A stretch of DNA of 64,000 bases from Ursus arctos (taxonomy: Eukaryota > Chordata > Mammalia > Carnivora > Ursidae). The stretch lies in NCBI RefSeq assembly GCF_023065955.2, contig NW_026622997.1, forward strand, positions 10,960,001 through 11,024,000, in the 5' to 3' direction. Both the position numbers and the translations under genes were made by a program. Within the stretch, counting starts at the first letter, position 1, and the number at the start of each line of letters is the position of its first letter. Below are positions 1 through 11,628 of the stretch, in pieces. Under the pieces are notes generated by a model. The model was not told where the DNA came from, made no database searches, and worked only from the letters and a program-made list of their open reading frames with translations.

Positions 1-873
1 AATAACCAATTTAGCCCACCCTCAGATGGGACAAACTGAAGCAGATTTTATATAGTCTTCTGGAGGCCCTTCACTGGAGGCAAGTCCAAGGTGCTCACAG
101 GCAAGCCTGCTCATTAATGTCACCCATATAGGCTTTCTTCCCTTCCTCAGTCCCAGTGTTTCCTTCTATTGTTACAGAAGTCCTAACATCTAAAGAGTTG
201 GGCGTCTTGAGCAGACTGGGACAAAGCTTGTTTCCTTGACAATGAAAAAAAAAGCATTATTATAAATTTTAAAATATTATTCCCCCAAACAGGCTTTTAA
301 TTGAGAAAATGATGACATTAAGGTTTATGTTTTTAAAGTAAAATAATGACTTCTCCATGGAAAATAATCAAAGGAGGATCAATTGTAAACTACTGTAGTA
401 GCCCAGGATGGTAACCTGGTCCAGGGTTTTAGCAGTAGGGATACATTTGCTTATCAGTTTCAGAAATGGGTCTGGGCTCTATTTGTCCTCTTGTAAACAG
501 AAGCCTGAAATTTTATTCTGATAAGATTGTCTCAGTGCTACAAGCTTGTGCTAAGGGAATTGGTTAAAACCAATTTGCCCAACCAGGGATGGATTTTAGA
601 ACACCGACCTCTTTAGAGCTACATTTCAACTAGTTGGATTAACATTTTATAGTACAGTAATACAAATATAAGATTATGTAAAGCCCGTGTTATCCAAACT
701 GTTTCTTAAGTCTTTGAAATGTCATTGCCATCATTACTATGATGGCGAGAGTAGAACATGATGGTTCAGAGAGGTAGAGACCTCTGCAGGTTCCTGAGGG
801 CCCTGTTTCTGCACACCTCACCTGGTTCTGCCCACCTGGGCCACAGCCCCCACCCACCTGGAGTAACATGTTC
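1..873. other. No gene or repeat recognised
   Basis: AT-rich, apparently unique mammalian DNA. Nothing in either strand resembles an exon of a family I know, and I see no clear interspersed repeat. Confidence 0.5.
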
Positions 874-879
874 TGGGGT

Positions 880-945
880 AGCAGTTCTCAACCCTGGCTG
901 TCCACTGAAAATCACCCAGGGAGCTTTTACAATTACTGAGTGCCC
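880..945 (+). mobile_element. MER5-type hAT-Charlie DNA transposon fragment
   Basis: The stretch begins with a terminal-inverted-repeat-like cagttctcaaccctgg. It continues with the typical phrase 'aaaatcaccYRgggagctttta', as in non-autonomous MER5/Charlie elements. Only about 65 bp remain and the far inverted end is not seen. The family is assigned from remembered consensus, so the exact subfamily is open. Confidence 0.5.
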
Positions 946-1086
946 CGAAGAGTTTTAGTTTAGGTGAAGTTTATCTGTCAACATTTACCATATTAGAAGT
1001 TGAAACAGAGAAATGTATTAATATGTATTTTAATTCATTTAAAAATAATAAATGCATTATGTGTTACAATAAAAAAAATGTCAAGA

Positions 1087-1450
1087 AAGTGGAGCCTGGC
1101 TACATGGATTCAAGTCTACAATCCATCCCTTAAACAGACAACTTAAACTCTCTGTGCCTGGGTACCTGGGTGGCTCAGTCGGTTATGCATCTGCCTTTGG
1201 CTCAGGTCATGATCCCAGGGTCCTGGGATTGATTCCCAAATCAGACTCCTTGCTCCACAGGGAGTCTGCTTCTCCCTCTACCTGCCACTCCCCCTGCTTG
1301 TGCATCCTCTCTCTCTCCGTCATATGAATAAATAAAATCTTCTAAAAAAATAAAATAAAAAATAAACTCTCTATGCCTGAGTTCCCTCATTTATAGAGTG
1401 GAGATAATAGGATCTACCTCATAGATTTATTGAGAAGATTGAGATTATCA
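1087..1450 (+). repeat. MIR SINE, split by a can-SINE
   Basis: The left part (to 1160) ends in taaactctctgtgcctg. The right part resumes at 1363 with the same phrase and runs on as gagttccctcatttatagagtgg and cctcatag. This is the standard MIR core order (cttaacctctctgtgcctcagtttcctcatctgtaaaatgg). The intervening 202 bp are a younger SINE insertion. Confidence 0.8.
1161..1362 (+). mobile_element. Carnivore can-SINE (SINEC)
   Basis: A complete copy: a tRNA-like head (ggtacctgggtggctcag), a B-box region, a CT-rich stretch, and an aataaataaaatctt tail with an A-rich end. The target-site duplication taaactctctgtgcctg at 1144-1160 and 1363-1379 matches at 16 of 17 positions and lies inside a MIR. 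The element depends on L1 machinery for mobility and encodes no protein. Confidence 0.95.
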
Positions 1451-1499
1451 ATATCAACAATGAACAAACTAATATCATAAGATATCCTACAGATATTTA

Positions 1500-2290
1500 A
1501 CAAAGGAGAATATTACCATCTTCAAGTCGATGTATTTAAAAATTTAGATGACAGGGCGCCTGGGTGGCTCAGTCCTTAAGTGTCTGCCTTCGGCTCAGGG
1601 CAGGGTCCCAGCGTCCTGGGATCAAGCCCCACATCGGGCTCCCTGCTCCACTGGGAGCCTGCTCCTTCCTCTCCCACTTCCCCTGCTTGTGTTCCCTCTT
1701 TCACTGGCTGTCTCTCTCTCTGTCAAATAAATAAATAAAATCTTTAAAAAATAAATAAATAAATAAATAATAAAAATAAAAATTTAGATGAAATAGAGAA
1801 AGTCCTCAAAAAATATCTCTCATCAAAACTGATTCAAGAAGGCATAAAAGGAATAAATAGTACTATAAGCATTAATAATCTTGAGTAAACCGAACTCTTC
1901 CCAGAAAGATAATTCAAGGCCACTTAGTTTTACCAGATGGTTCTACAAAACATTCAGGATAAAGAATTTACAATTTTCCCTACTCTCTAGATAAGAGAAA
2001 GAGCATATTCCCCAATTCATTTTATGATTTGAGCAAAACTTTGAAACCAAAACTCAATAAAGATAGTGAAATAAGAGAAAAAAATCACACGTTGATCTAT
2101 AAACTTAATGCAAAAAGTGTAAACAAAACATTAGCAAATGTAATCTAGCAATTTTTTTAAAAAGAAGGAGAAATCATGGCCAAATGGGATTTAGCCCAGG
2201 TATTCAAGATTGTTTCAACATAAGAAAATCTATTGTTGTGATTAACCATATTCACAGATTAAAGGAAAATTCCATATAAATAATGTCACA
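1500..2290 (+). mobile_element. Ancient L1 ORF2 fragment, split by a can-SINE
   Basis: Degenerate L1 ORF2 sequence in the reverse transcriptase region. Recognisable order includes 'gatgaaatagagaaagtcct', 'ccccaattcattttatga', 'aatgcaaaaa..gtaaacaaaacattagcaaa' and 'atggccaaatgggatttagcccagg'. It contains many stops and indels and no usable frame. A SINE at 1552-1777 interrupts it. The outer limits are approximate. Confidence 0.75.
1552..1777 (+). mobile_element. Carnivore can-SINE (SINEC)
   Basis: A complete copy with head gcgcctgggtggctcag, the ctgggatcaagcc B-box region, a CT-rich tract and an extended (AAATA)n tail. A perfect 14-bp target-site duplication, aaaaatttagatga, lies at 1538-1551 and 1778-1791. 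The copy is inserted in an old L1. Confidence 0.95.
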
Positions 2291-2491
2291 TATAAAGTGT
2301 TTGACTAGATTTTCTAGTCTTCCTTTCTTTAAGATTGCTTTCTACATGATTGCTACAATACACTCCCTGTGCTTGTAAAGTATGTTGATATCTTGCTTTA
2401 TGGCAAATATACATGAACAAATTCTGTAACTGTTCTATGTGTGCCCCCAAAAAATGTGTATTCTATTTTTTTATATTCGCTACACTACTTT

Positions 2492-2687
2492 TTTTTTTTT
2501 AAGATTTTATTTATTTATGTGACAGAGAGGCAGCCAGCGAGAGAGGGAACACAAGCAGGGGGAGTGGGAGAGGAAGAAGCAGGCTCCCAGCGGAGGAGCC
2601 CGACGTGGGGCTCGATCCCGGAACGTCGGGATCACGCCCTGAGCCGAAGGCAGCCGCCCAATGACTGCGCTACCCAGGTGGCCCAGG
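2492..2687 (-). mobile_element. Carnivore can-SINE (SINEC)
   Basis: Reads on the minus strand. A poly-T tail and aagattttatttattta come first on the plus strand, and the head (complement of gcctgggtggc, here slightly altered) comes last. The target-site duplication tacactacttt is at 2481-2491 and 2688-2698. The sequence is close to the younger arctoid-type copies of this window. Confidence 0.95.
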
Positions 2688-2699
2688 TACACTACTTTT

Positions 2700-3350
2700 A
2701 AAAGTTTCATCTGAATACTTATATATTTTAAGTTCCTCCTTTTGCTTTTTCAAATTTACTAAGCATCGTTGTTTTATGATCTGTGTGTGATAATTATAAT
2801 ATCTGAAATCATTGTGGACTCTTCCTCCTTTCTGTTGTTCCCCAGCAATTGATCATGGTGTCTTATCTCCTTGTGTACCTGCCTCTCTTTGACCACAGTA
2901 TTAAAAAAAAAAAAATAAAGAAATTTGTGCATATAATTTGAGGCCTGGGTTGGTTGTGCCTTCCTTCGGACTGAAGGTTTATTCTCTCTACAGCTGTGTG
3001 TGGGGCCCCCAGTGTTAGACCACCTGAATACGAGTTTAAGTCTTGAGGTTCCCCAGACCAGCCAGAGGAAGAGAACATGGGCTGTGAGTCAATGTGAATG
3101 CTGGCTTGTTTCTGGTCTGCTTTGACCCTACGGCTGAAGATCTCTGGCATTCTAGCTTTAAATATCAAACTTCTCTCCTTGGGTAGGCTCCAGACTTTGA
3201 CTTTTGTTCCTCTTGCCCTGGAATTCTGATTTTCAGTTGTTCTCTCTGGATCAACAAATGCCCTCCCAGCACAAGTTTTAAAGATTTTTTTTTTCCTATT
3301 TGATCTGGCTTTTTCACTTGTTCTCAGTGGGAAGGTTTGTTCAGATTGCC
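2700..3350 (-). repeat. Unresolved ancient repeat, possibly an L1M untranslated region
   Basis: Phrases such as 'atatctgaaatcattgtgga', 'tttgaggcctgggttggt', 'tgaatacgagtttaagtctt' and 'ctttaaatatcaaacttctc' recall old L1 untranslated regions read in antisense. I cannot place the subfamily. A 164-codon open frame on the minus strand (2863-3357, starting MVRQSEQTF) crosses it. That frame has no domain I recognise, contains a long Phe run made by an A/T tract, and is probably chance. Confidence 0.4.
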
Positions 3351-3359
3351 TTACCATTA

Positions 3360-5945
3360 CTGGAAACAGAAGATACCAATTGGAAAAAATAATTTATGTT
3401 CCAAATTTCAGTACTTATCACATCAGTAAAAAGGCAATAATAATGATAACAAGAATAATAATAATGTGAACCCACTCTTTTCTTATAAATATTAAGCAAG
3501 ATGAAGATTGTAAAAAACATATTATTGTCATTTTTTTCACTCTACTAGCATTTAAGCTCTTTTTCAGAAACAGACTCTCAATTGAAATCACTATAAATTC
3601 TCTAACAAAAACCACAAATAATATGCTCAAGCTCTCCTTTTCTGTTTACTTTAAGGATTTGCTCTGTTTCAGGCTTCTCGAATAGTGAGAGATGTTTTCT
3701 TAACAAAAGAACTCAATTTTACTGCCATAAATAAATGAACAGAGTAGAAAGGATTTCCAAGTGATAACTGAAATATGCACTTCCCACATGAAGGGAGTAA
3801 TTCTTCATTCTGTTTATGAGAGTGGCTCAAACTACATGATTTAATTTTACCTTTCTTAAAAATAAAAACAAGTCCAGTGGAATCCCAAAGTAGCAGAAAT
3901 ATCCTAAGTTAAAAATTCTTAAATTACTCCAAAGCTAGTGGGTCCATGAAAATAAGCTGAACTCAAAAAACTCTGAAAATGGTTCAGTTTATTCCCAAAA
4001 CCTGCCTGGGAAAGAAGTGAGAACTGGATCTGTTTAATTTCAAGTCTAAAAACATACCCCCATTTTATTGAGTTTATTATACCATTAGGTTGCAGATTAG
4101 GGAGGCTAAATAACAAAATTACAAATATGCTCTGCACCTAAACCAAAGCACATGAAATTTCTCCAGATTTATCAGGTATTCCATAAGGGATGTTAATCTG
4201 AGACCCACCAAGACTCTCTCCATACTAAAATATTACGGTGATTTTGTTTAGACACATAATCACAAAACTGTGATTTCCAAGAAATATATAACACGGTCCC
4301 AAGCCTGACAACTTTCAACTTTATCAAAGCTCTTATTTTTATATGCCTTGAATGCATTCAGGTTGCTGGCTTTGGATTCATTCTGATTGTTCATGACATT
4401 GTTTTTAGTCTTTTGCTAAAATGTTGTGTCATCATTTCTTGTGAACAGTCAGAGACCAAGAGACATTCAGGCAAAACTTTCTTTCCAAACCTAGATTGGC
4501 TGCTAAGAGATCTTAATTCACCTACAATGTCAAAAACAGAACAACAAAACCAAAGTTCTCTATCACTTTAAAGTGAAGAATTATGTTAAAGAAAATTTTA
4601 TTGACCGGATAAAGTGTTTCATGTGTATTCCCAACACTCTTTACCATCTTCCAGACCTGTATTTTCCACCTATCTCCTGCAGCAAATCCCAAGCTTTTGG
4701 CAGCACTAAAGGAATGATTGTGTCCGGCAAGCTTGCATTGCAATGGGAAGGTTTCACATGTAAACTGCACGTGAATATATGTGCAATAAATAACAGTTGA
4801 CACTCAAGCAAGCTTGCCTAATAATACTAATCTTTTTATAATACTTTTTCTTTTGAAGAGTAAGATAAACACTCATTATGTGTAGGATATAGAAAGGGAG
4901 AGGAACACAACATCAATCAGATATCCCCCCCCCCATGTGATCTTTGGTGGTCTTTGGCCAGTCTAGAAAATCTATAAAGCAGGAGTAGTTTTGGTCATCT
5001 TCTGATTTTCCCTTGGGAGTCTTCCCATAGTCAGTGCTGCCCCCACTTCCTACTTTCCCTAACCAGGTATCTGGTATCATTTCCAATGTTGCATTTCACT
5101 TCACAGAAAGCACTTTCTGCTTTTTCATAACTGAAAGACTTTCTGATTCATAATGTAAATACAAGGAGTTCTCACTTTGCACGGTTCTAATATGTATGAA
5201 TTTCAGTTCCTGCTGTGTTAAATGTGACTAATTGCCTCATGTTCAGACTTTGCTATTTGCTCTTCAGTCCAAAGATCACCACATAAAAGATGTGCATCGC
5301 GATCAGTGACCAACCATGTCACTCCCTCCAGAGGCTCCCAGTGACTGGTCACTGCATCTGTTATCAGGTCAAGCACAGACAGCACAGTGTGTGGTTGTGT
5401 GGCCTCCTTGTCTCTCCGGGATAAACCCACATGACATTTTATAGAAATGAAGAATCAAAAGAGAGAATAAGCCAACAAAGATGAAAGTATAGCTAATAAT
5501 AATTGAAAAAAAGTGGAAATGCTGGAAGTGAAATTCAAATTGTAAGTAAGCGGAGTAATAGAAGAAATAGCTGACTGTGGGAAATGTGGATGCTGCCCGT
5601 ACTGGAGAGACTCTAGACATGCAGCTAGATAAGCTTCAGGAAAGTGAACCTACACACAAAAATTAGGAAAGTGGCTATGATGGAAGGGATAACGATGTTC
5701 CAAGGAAGTGACACCACCACCACCGACAACAGAAATTTGTATTAAAGGAACTCTCAGAGATTTTTCATGACATTGAATGTTCAAAGGATAGGATGTTGGA
5801 GGCTGATCCAAACTTAGGAAGGAATATGTCAAGCAGCCAAGGCACAGCAAAGATGCTGGCTCCACGGAGTAAGCTCAATGGCCAAGGACAGACGCTGTTC
5901 AGATCCCTCATAATCAGTTTTTTATAAAAAATCAAATTCTTTAAT
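3360..5945. other. No gene or clear repeat recognised
   Basis: About 2.6 kb of AT-rich DNA. It contains only short open frames and a small C-run near 4927. The stretch around 5270-5440 is richer in GC and has a 70-codon minus-strand frame, but I recognise no family in it. Confidence 0.5.
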
Positions 5946-5960
5946 TTCAATGTTTCTAAT

Positions 5961-6055
5961 ATTTATTTATTTATTTTATTACGTTCAGTTAGCCAACATA
6001 TCATTATTAAATCATTAGTTTTTGATGTAGTGTTCAATGATTCATTTGTTGCATT
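5961..6055 (-). mobile_element. Short L1 3' end (caniform type)
   Basis: On the plus strand the order is tail complement (atttatttatttatttta) followed by 'gttcagttagccaacatatc', 'catcattagtttttgatgtag' with small changes, and 'tgttcaatgattcat'. This is the reverse of the caniform L1 terminus. It is truncated to about 95 bp. Its 5' end abuts the 5S rRNA pseudogene at 6056 with no spacer. Confidence 0.85.
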
Positions 6056-6095
6056 GTCTATGGCCATACCACCCTGAACATGCCCAATTTTGTCT
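6056..6095 (+). pseudogene. 5S rRNA pseudogene fragment (nucleotides 1-40)
   Basis: The sequence opens gtctatggccataccaccct and follows nucleotides 1-40 of mammalian 5S rRNA, matching at about 34 of 40 positions. All six differences are transitions, and five fall at CpG sites of the functional gene, as expected for methylated, non-functional DNA. The internal promoter and the rest of the gene are absent. The fragment begins exactly at RNA nucleotide 1, next to the L1 3' end, in opposite orientation to that L1. Confidence 0.85.
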
Positions 6096-6262
6096 AATGT
6101 TTTGAATTACAGTGTACTAAATAGATACTACTTTTGCTATTTTTTGTCATTTTCCTGTATATTTATAACCAATAGTAAGAGAGTTCTTAATATTTGGATA
6201 AGTTAGTATATTATCCCTTCTACGATGGAATAGTCAGTTGCATGTTAAAAGTCCATAGTTAG

Positions 6263-6466
6263 GCAATGCCTGAGTGGCTCAGTCATTTAAGCATCTGACT
6301 CTTGATTTCAGTTCAGGTCATGATCTCACAGTCATGGGATCGAGCCCTGAGTCAGGCTCTGTGCTTAGCAGGGAGTCTACTTGAGGATTCTCCCGCTCCC
6401 CCTTTCTCTGCCCCTCCCCCAACTCACAAACTCTCTCTCAAATAAATAAATAATTTTTTTTTAAAA
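6263..6466 (+). mobile_element. Carnivore can-SINE (SINEC), older copy
   Basis: The head is gcaatgcctgagtggctcag, the middle carries 'gactcttgatttcagttcag' and 'gggatcgagccctgagtcag', and the tail is tctctcaaataaataaata. The diverged target-site duplication is gtccatagttag at 6251-6262 against ggccatggttag at 6470-6481. The older body type (actcttgatttc) differs from the young bear-like copies. Confidence 0.93.
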
Positions 6467-6728
6467 AAGGGCCATGGTTAGCACCATTACATGAGTAATA
6501 GTTTAGGCCGCCCCAAAGCAAAGACAACACAAATTACAGCTTCAGGATTGTGCAACCTGAACTAGACCACAAAACCAACCATCATACTGTTTTAATTCAG
6601 TTAAGCTGACTGATCTACACTCTTACTGATATCTTTTCTAACCCTCCAGCTTCATCTCTCTGCCATAATCTTTTGTTCTCTCTTTCCACTCAGGTTCACT
6701 GGTCTTTCTTTAAAGGAATTAATAGTTG

Positions 6729-6930
6729 GGCCACCTGGGTGGCTTTCGGTTGAGTGTCTGACTGGTGACTTCGGCTCAGGTTATGATCTTAGGGTTGTGG
6801 GATCGGGACCCACATGGGGCTCTGCACTCAGCAAGAAGTCTGCTTGAGATTCTCTTTCCCTCTCTTTCTGTCCCTCTCCCCACCCATGCTCTCTCTCTCT
6901 CAAATAAATAAATAAATCTTTTTAAAAAAA
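6729..6930 (+). mobile_element. Carnivore can-SINE (SINEC), older copy
   Basis: The head is ccacctgggtggctttcggttg, with 'ggttgtgggatcgggaccc' in the B-box region and a tail of ctctcaaataaataaataaatc. The flanks ttaatagttg (6719-6728) and ctaatagtag (6931-6940) are a degraded target-site duplication. Confidence 0.9.
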
Positions 6931-7239
6931 CTAATAGTAGATGTATAAAAGTATAAGGAGTGTTATAATGAACTCCATGGACTCACTGCCCAACTTGAAA
7001 CAAAAAGCAAAATTATAACACAGCTGAAACCCTTAGAGTTCTGCCCCTAGACTGCATCTCTCTCTATCCTTCCTGGCACACCAACCACAACCATGATCAC
7101 ATATTCTATGTTCATTGTTTCTATTAATTTTATTATTCTCATTCTTTAGCAGCTAGCCTTTTCTTTGATTCTTGAACATGTTCTGCTCCCTACCACTTTA
7201 ACACAATTTCTTTAACACAAATTCTCTTCTCTGCTTAGG

Positions 7240-7552
7240 TGCTCCCTACCCCAGTTACCACCTGCATTTTATTTACGTTTCAACTATATCATCAATTTCT
7301 CTGGGAAGCATCCTTTGTCCTCTCACTAGGTCAGGTCTTGCATTGCAAGTTCTCAGGGCACCTCGCATCTCCCCTCTATGCCAGGTAACTCAAATGTGAT
7401 TTCACTTTTATTTATGTGGTTTTCTACTAATAGATGTCTCCACTACGATCCTGATGGCAGGACTCATGCCTGTTTTCATGCAGCACTCTCTCCCCGGCAC
7501 CAAGTTCAGTGGCCAGCACGGAAAAGACACTCAGTCCTGATTGAATAAATGT
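7240..7552 (+). repeat. L2 LINE 3' end
   Basis: The order is typical of L2: 'gggaagcatcctttgtcct', then 'ctcagggcacctcgcatc', 'gatggcaggactcatgcctg', 'ctccccggcaccaagttcagtg' and a final 'cagtcctgattgaataaatg'. The closing phrase corresponds to the L2 terminus (agtaggcgctcaataaat). No open frame remains. Confidence 0.7.
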
Positions 7553-7652
7553 GGGCAAGACTTTCCTTAATGTTAGGTACTTTACGAATCTCTCATAAGT
7601 ATTTGGAAGATCAAAACCCTCTGGCCACAAATTGCAGACCCCCTCCCCCAGC

Positions 7653-7675
7653 AAAAAAAAAAAAAAAAAAAAAAA
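7653..7675 (+). repeat. Poly-A tract, 23 nt
   Basis: A pure run of 23 A. No SINE or L1 body precedes it, so its origin is unclear. It may be a relic tail or slippage-grown low complexity. Confidence 0.9.
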
Positions 7676-7679
7676 GCTT

Positions 7680-10600
7680 TGTAAAACCACGTACCAGTAA
7701 TGACCAACAAAAACCCTGCATACAGATCCCAGAGGTAATGGAATTTGTCCCACAGCACTGAAGAAAACTGGCAAAATTCAAGCAGCTTCTAAAGCTAATT
7801 TTCGTTCTTCTGAAGCCCACTTTATAGATTAGGAAGTTTGTTTCTATAAAAAGATGACACAGGCACCCCCACATGACCCAGGGGTGATGATGATTTCAGC
7901 AGAACTTAAAAGAAATGGAAAGGGTGCCTGGTAGAGAAAAGGAAAGTGACCTAATACACTCATCAGAGGCCTGCTGGATTAGGAAATCTTTTAGGAGATA
8001 GCAAAAATGAGGCCATGTAAAGGTTTCTTGCTCAACAGCATGCATTTTTAATGAGACTGCTTTGTACTTTCTAACCCTTCTCACCCAAGGACCTCAACTC
8101 CATACATCTCACAACTTTCTCTCCCTGCCCCTGTCACGTCTACATACATTTGCTCATTAATCAGCACTAACCCTTGCGGAAAAAGTGACTCCAAAATATT
8201 GTTACTCCGGTTCATGTTAATTACTGGGATAGTCCCACAGAATCCTGAGGGAAGTCAGAGTCCTCTGTGCACGAAAGTGCCTCTACAGAGACTAATATTA
8301 GGATTTTAAAATACCACTTTTTGAGATCTAACATGCTTGGTCTGAACAAATCCTATAAAGGATGTTTCCACATAGAGGGCAATGCATTTCTTATACAAAA
8401 TTCTTTTGGGTTCCATTGGCTTAGATTTAGGGCCTTTTAGGTAGAGAGACAATTTTCCGTAGGGTTAAAGTAGGTGTTGTAAATTTCAGGTTTATGAATG
8501 AACTAGGATGGGGGAGTGAGGGAGGCAGACCTCCATGAAACTGTAGGTGTCTTTTTGCTAGTAGCATGGTAGCTAGTGCCTTTTTTTCTGTAGCAAGAAT
8601 GACAACATTTATCAGACCCTTAAAGAAGTTCATAGCGTCAAAAAGAACCTTATTATTGGGCTGATGACTTAACTGCTAAGCTAATCCCTAAACTTGATTG
8701 GCCAAATCACCTTAGATATTGCCACATGCTGACGGTAAAACAGCTGTCTCATGACAGAGGAGCAAGATTGGAATTTTGAGGGAGACAAGCCACATCCCTG
8801 CCTTTATATTCCTCATCGTTACTGTAACAGGTTTCCCGAGATGGCCATAGATGTCTTACACTTGGAAATAGAGCGTGATCTTTACAGAAATGCCAAAGAA
8901 ACCTGAACCTTAGAATCAACACAGACAGTGATATTAATGGGACAAGAAGCCTCTGAGATAAATTTTGCCAAAGTGGTCCCCTATCCAGGATGCCCTCTCC
9001 ATTAGAAGGCAAGGAAAGCAGGCAAATTGGAACTAGCGGGGTGTTGGACTCTGCTCCCACAAGCTCAGGGGGATCAGCCACACACCTCTTCTCAGCAACG
9101 TGTTCCATGACGTCACCTTGACAACCTGACACCGCCCATGGTGGGAGTATGCACACCGTGGAAAATAGCAAACACTACAAATCAGGGCCCTTGTTCTCAG
9201 AGATCTAGACATTAAACATTTACCAACGCACCACTGATTGCACCCATTCGTGAGGGTGGACAGAGACTGTTTGTTTTGCCTACCTGTGCACTCGATGGAG
9301 GCCTTGAGAGACCCTGAGTATAGAAAAACATAAGGTTCCTTTCCGTACATAATTACAAAATAAAAGTCATACCAAATGATAAAACAAAAAAAATGCACAT
9401 AAACCAAATTAAAAGGCTTTTTAATTATTTTGAATGCAAAATTATGAATATGTTTATGAAAATGGAAGTCTGCACCATTATCTGGTAACCCCATGTTGAT
9501 GGTTCTCTAAGCTCATGCTTCATCTGTGTGTTAAGTATCCAGCACAGCTGTGAACGCAGATGGAATTTTATTTTGCTTTCTCAAACAAGAAGCATATTCT
9601 TTACTGCGCCAATGACCACAGGCCTACATTTTTCAAGGTTTCCCAAACAAGGTGGTGTTTTTTTTGTTTGTTTTTGTTTTTGGTTTGGTTTTTTGCTACT
9701 GTCAGAAGCTCCTGACTGGTTAGATTGCCAAACAGTAACAAAATGGCTTGGCTAATATAACCTGGATGGGCCTAAATAAGACACCTTGGCCGAATTCCTA
9801 GAGTCGGGCTCCCAAGTCTAGAGGCAGCTATGTGCTAATGTCTCCTCCTGTGATTACAACTGCCCTAGAAAATACAGGGAAAAACCGAGGGAGAATAAAC
9901 CAGATTTCACTTTTCCCTGACTTCACCAGCTCACCCAGTGCTCCGAGCCACGAGGGCAGCCCAGAGGCTAGCAGATGTCTGGAGGACTGAAATACATGGA
10001 TCTCCAAATTCACTTGGGTGAATTTGTAGCCAAACATCTCAGTTATTCGGTATGTTAGTTTGTGTTTGCTAAGAAGCGAATGCCAGGATAGGATTAGAAG
10101 TCTAAGAGATTTATTGGGGGAGGCATCCAGGGAAGTTAGGAACCATCTTCAGCCCCCACTGCAGGTCTGGCAAATATGGGAGAAGAGAGGAAGGGAGGAG
10201 ACTTGAGCAAGGGGAGGTTTGGACTACAACACAATCCCATGTCAGGTTCAGCCCAGTGATGGTGAGGCCTCCATCCATAGGAATCATCCACAGGAGTCCT
10301 GTGTTTCACCAGAATGGACGTGCCTTAGGGCCATTGTTCTGCTCGGTCCAGCTGAGAGCAGCCCACAGCGGGCATGGCCTCGAATGAGCATGACCTCAAG
10401 CGAGCATGATGGTGGATTTGGAAGTCAGTGGCTGTGCTGTTGGCCACTTACATTCCTGCAGCAGTTCTCAGTGGTGCGTTGTTATGGCCACCACTCTCGT
10501 CATTGCCATCCTTGCATGGATGGCTTGTCAATGATTTAGCTTATTTTTTTAGTAGAGGGAACTGTGATAGAGACGAGGCTCCTGTCTATAGAAGTATGAG

Positions 10601-11595
10601 AAGTATGAGGTCATTCATTCATCATGAATATCATCCTAGACCTGCCAATCAGCCAAGAAAAGGTCTGCACCTAAGGCTAGAACTAAGAACTGGCTAGAAG
10701 TTCTTCTAAGGCTATCTCTTTGTCGATTTTGGCTTGGGTTCATAATGTACAAAGTATCTAAGATACAATCTACAGGGACAGGAAACTGAGGACATGTGAG
10801 GAGTTGGGAAGCCCAGAGCTTGGACAAAATGTGGATCCATCCTTGGGATTAAGAATATATAACTCTCTGCTCACATTGGAGGAGAATGGGTAGGAATGAT
10901 TATGGCTTTGCCCATCAGAAACCAGTGCTCTGTATTTTACATTTCCCTTATCCAACTCCCTCTTGACCCTCTATAATGTTAAGAAAGTCTTCTAGAAAAT
11001 TCTAGTTCTTAAAATTCAAGAATTCAGAAAAGTGGTCTTCATTTACTCCTGGGACAGAGTTTTAGAAAGAAAGCCAATGTAATGGTGGCCACAGTAATTA
11101 AAGAAAGAAAGCCCATGGGATAGATGAAATTTAAGAATAGAGGTAGAAGCAGTTGGCCCAAATACCTTGTCTTACTTTGGCAGTCTCCTACAAAGACTAA
11201 AACTTTGGAGAGTCTGCATTTTGCTTTAATAAAGGAGTTCAATTCCCTTAGACAGATTATAAAAACATACGCATATTAGTGAACCAAAGGCTCATTACAC
11301 ACCACTTTCCACACAGTGTTCCACAGCCACCATCATAGATTTAGGAACTTAACCAACCATTAACTCTTCCAACCAACCTTGTGGAGGCTTTCTCTGACAT
11401 TTCCAGCAGCCCAGCCGCATTGTCCCTCAAAGGCAGCAACTACAGTTTGATATTAGAGGTCTGAGGCACTTCAGAAACTGACTGTGACCTCGTCATTTCT
11501 TAGGCACATGTGTTATCCTACCTTGCTCTGCAATAGGAATTGAAAAGGAGATTCTCTCAGTTCAATTCACAGAAGAATCAGAAGGTCAGAAAAAG
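7680..11595. other. No gene or clear repeat recognised
   Basis: About 3.9 kb, mostly unique in appearance. The GC-richer part at 8750-9300 carries two overlapping minus-strand frames of 140 and 153 codons with no recognisable domain. A T/G-rich low-complexity patch lies near 9655-9690. The 10080-10540 part has several short frames and old-repeat flavour, but I could not assign a family. Confidence 0.45.
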
Positions 11596-11599
11596 CTGA

Positions 11600-11628
11600 C
11601 TCTCTCTCTGTCTCTCTCTCTCTCTCTC
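11600..11628 (+). repeat. (CT)n microsatellite
   Basis: An almost pure CT dinucleotide tract with a single G interruption at 11610. Confidence 0.95.

Noticed and set aside
7653..7675. Poly-A tract as a processed pseudogene tail; also 63330-63348
   Set aside because: The sequence in front of each run does not resemble a SINE, L1 or mRNA that I recognise.
9108..9115. Full CRE palindrome TGACGTCA; another at 58571-58578
   Set aside because: An 8-bp motif is expected by chance at this scale, and there is no promoter or gene nearby to give it meaning.
8749..9494. Two overlapping minus-strand frames of 140 and 153 codons
   Set aside because: They are in different phases, lack known motifs, and have no splice or start context that can be supported.
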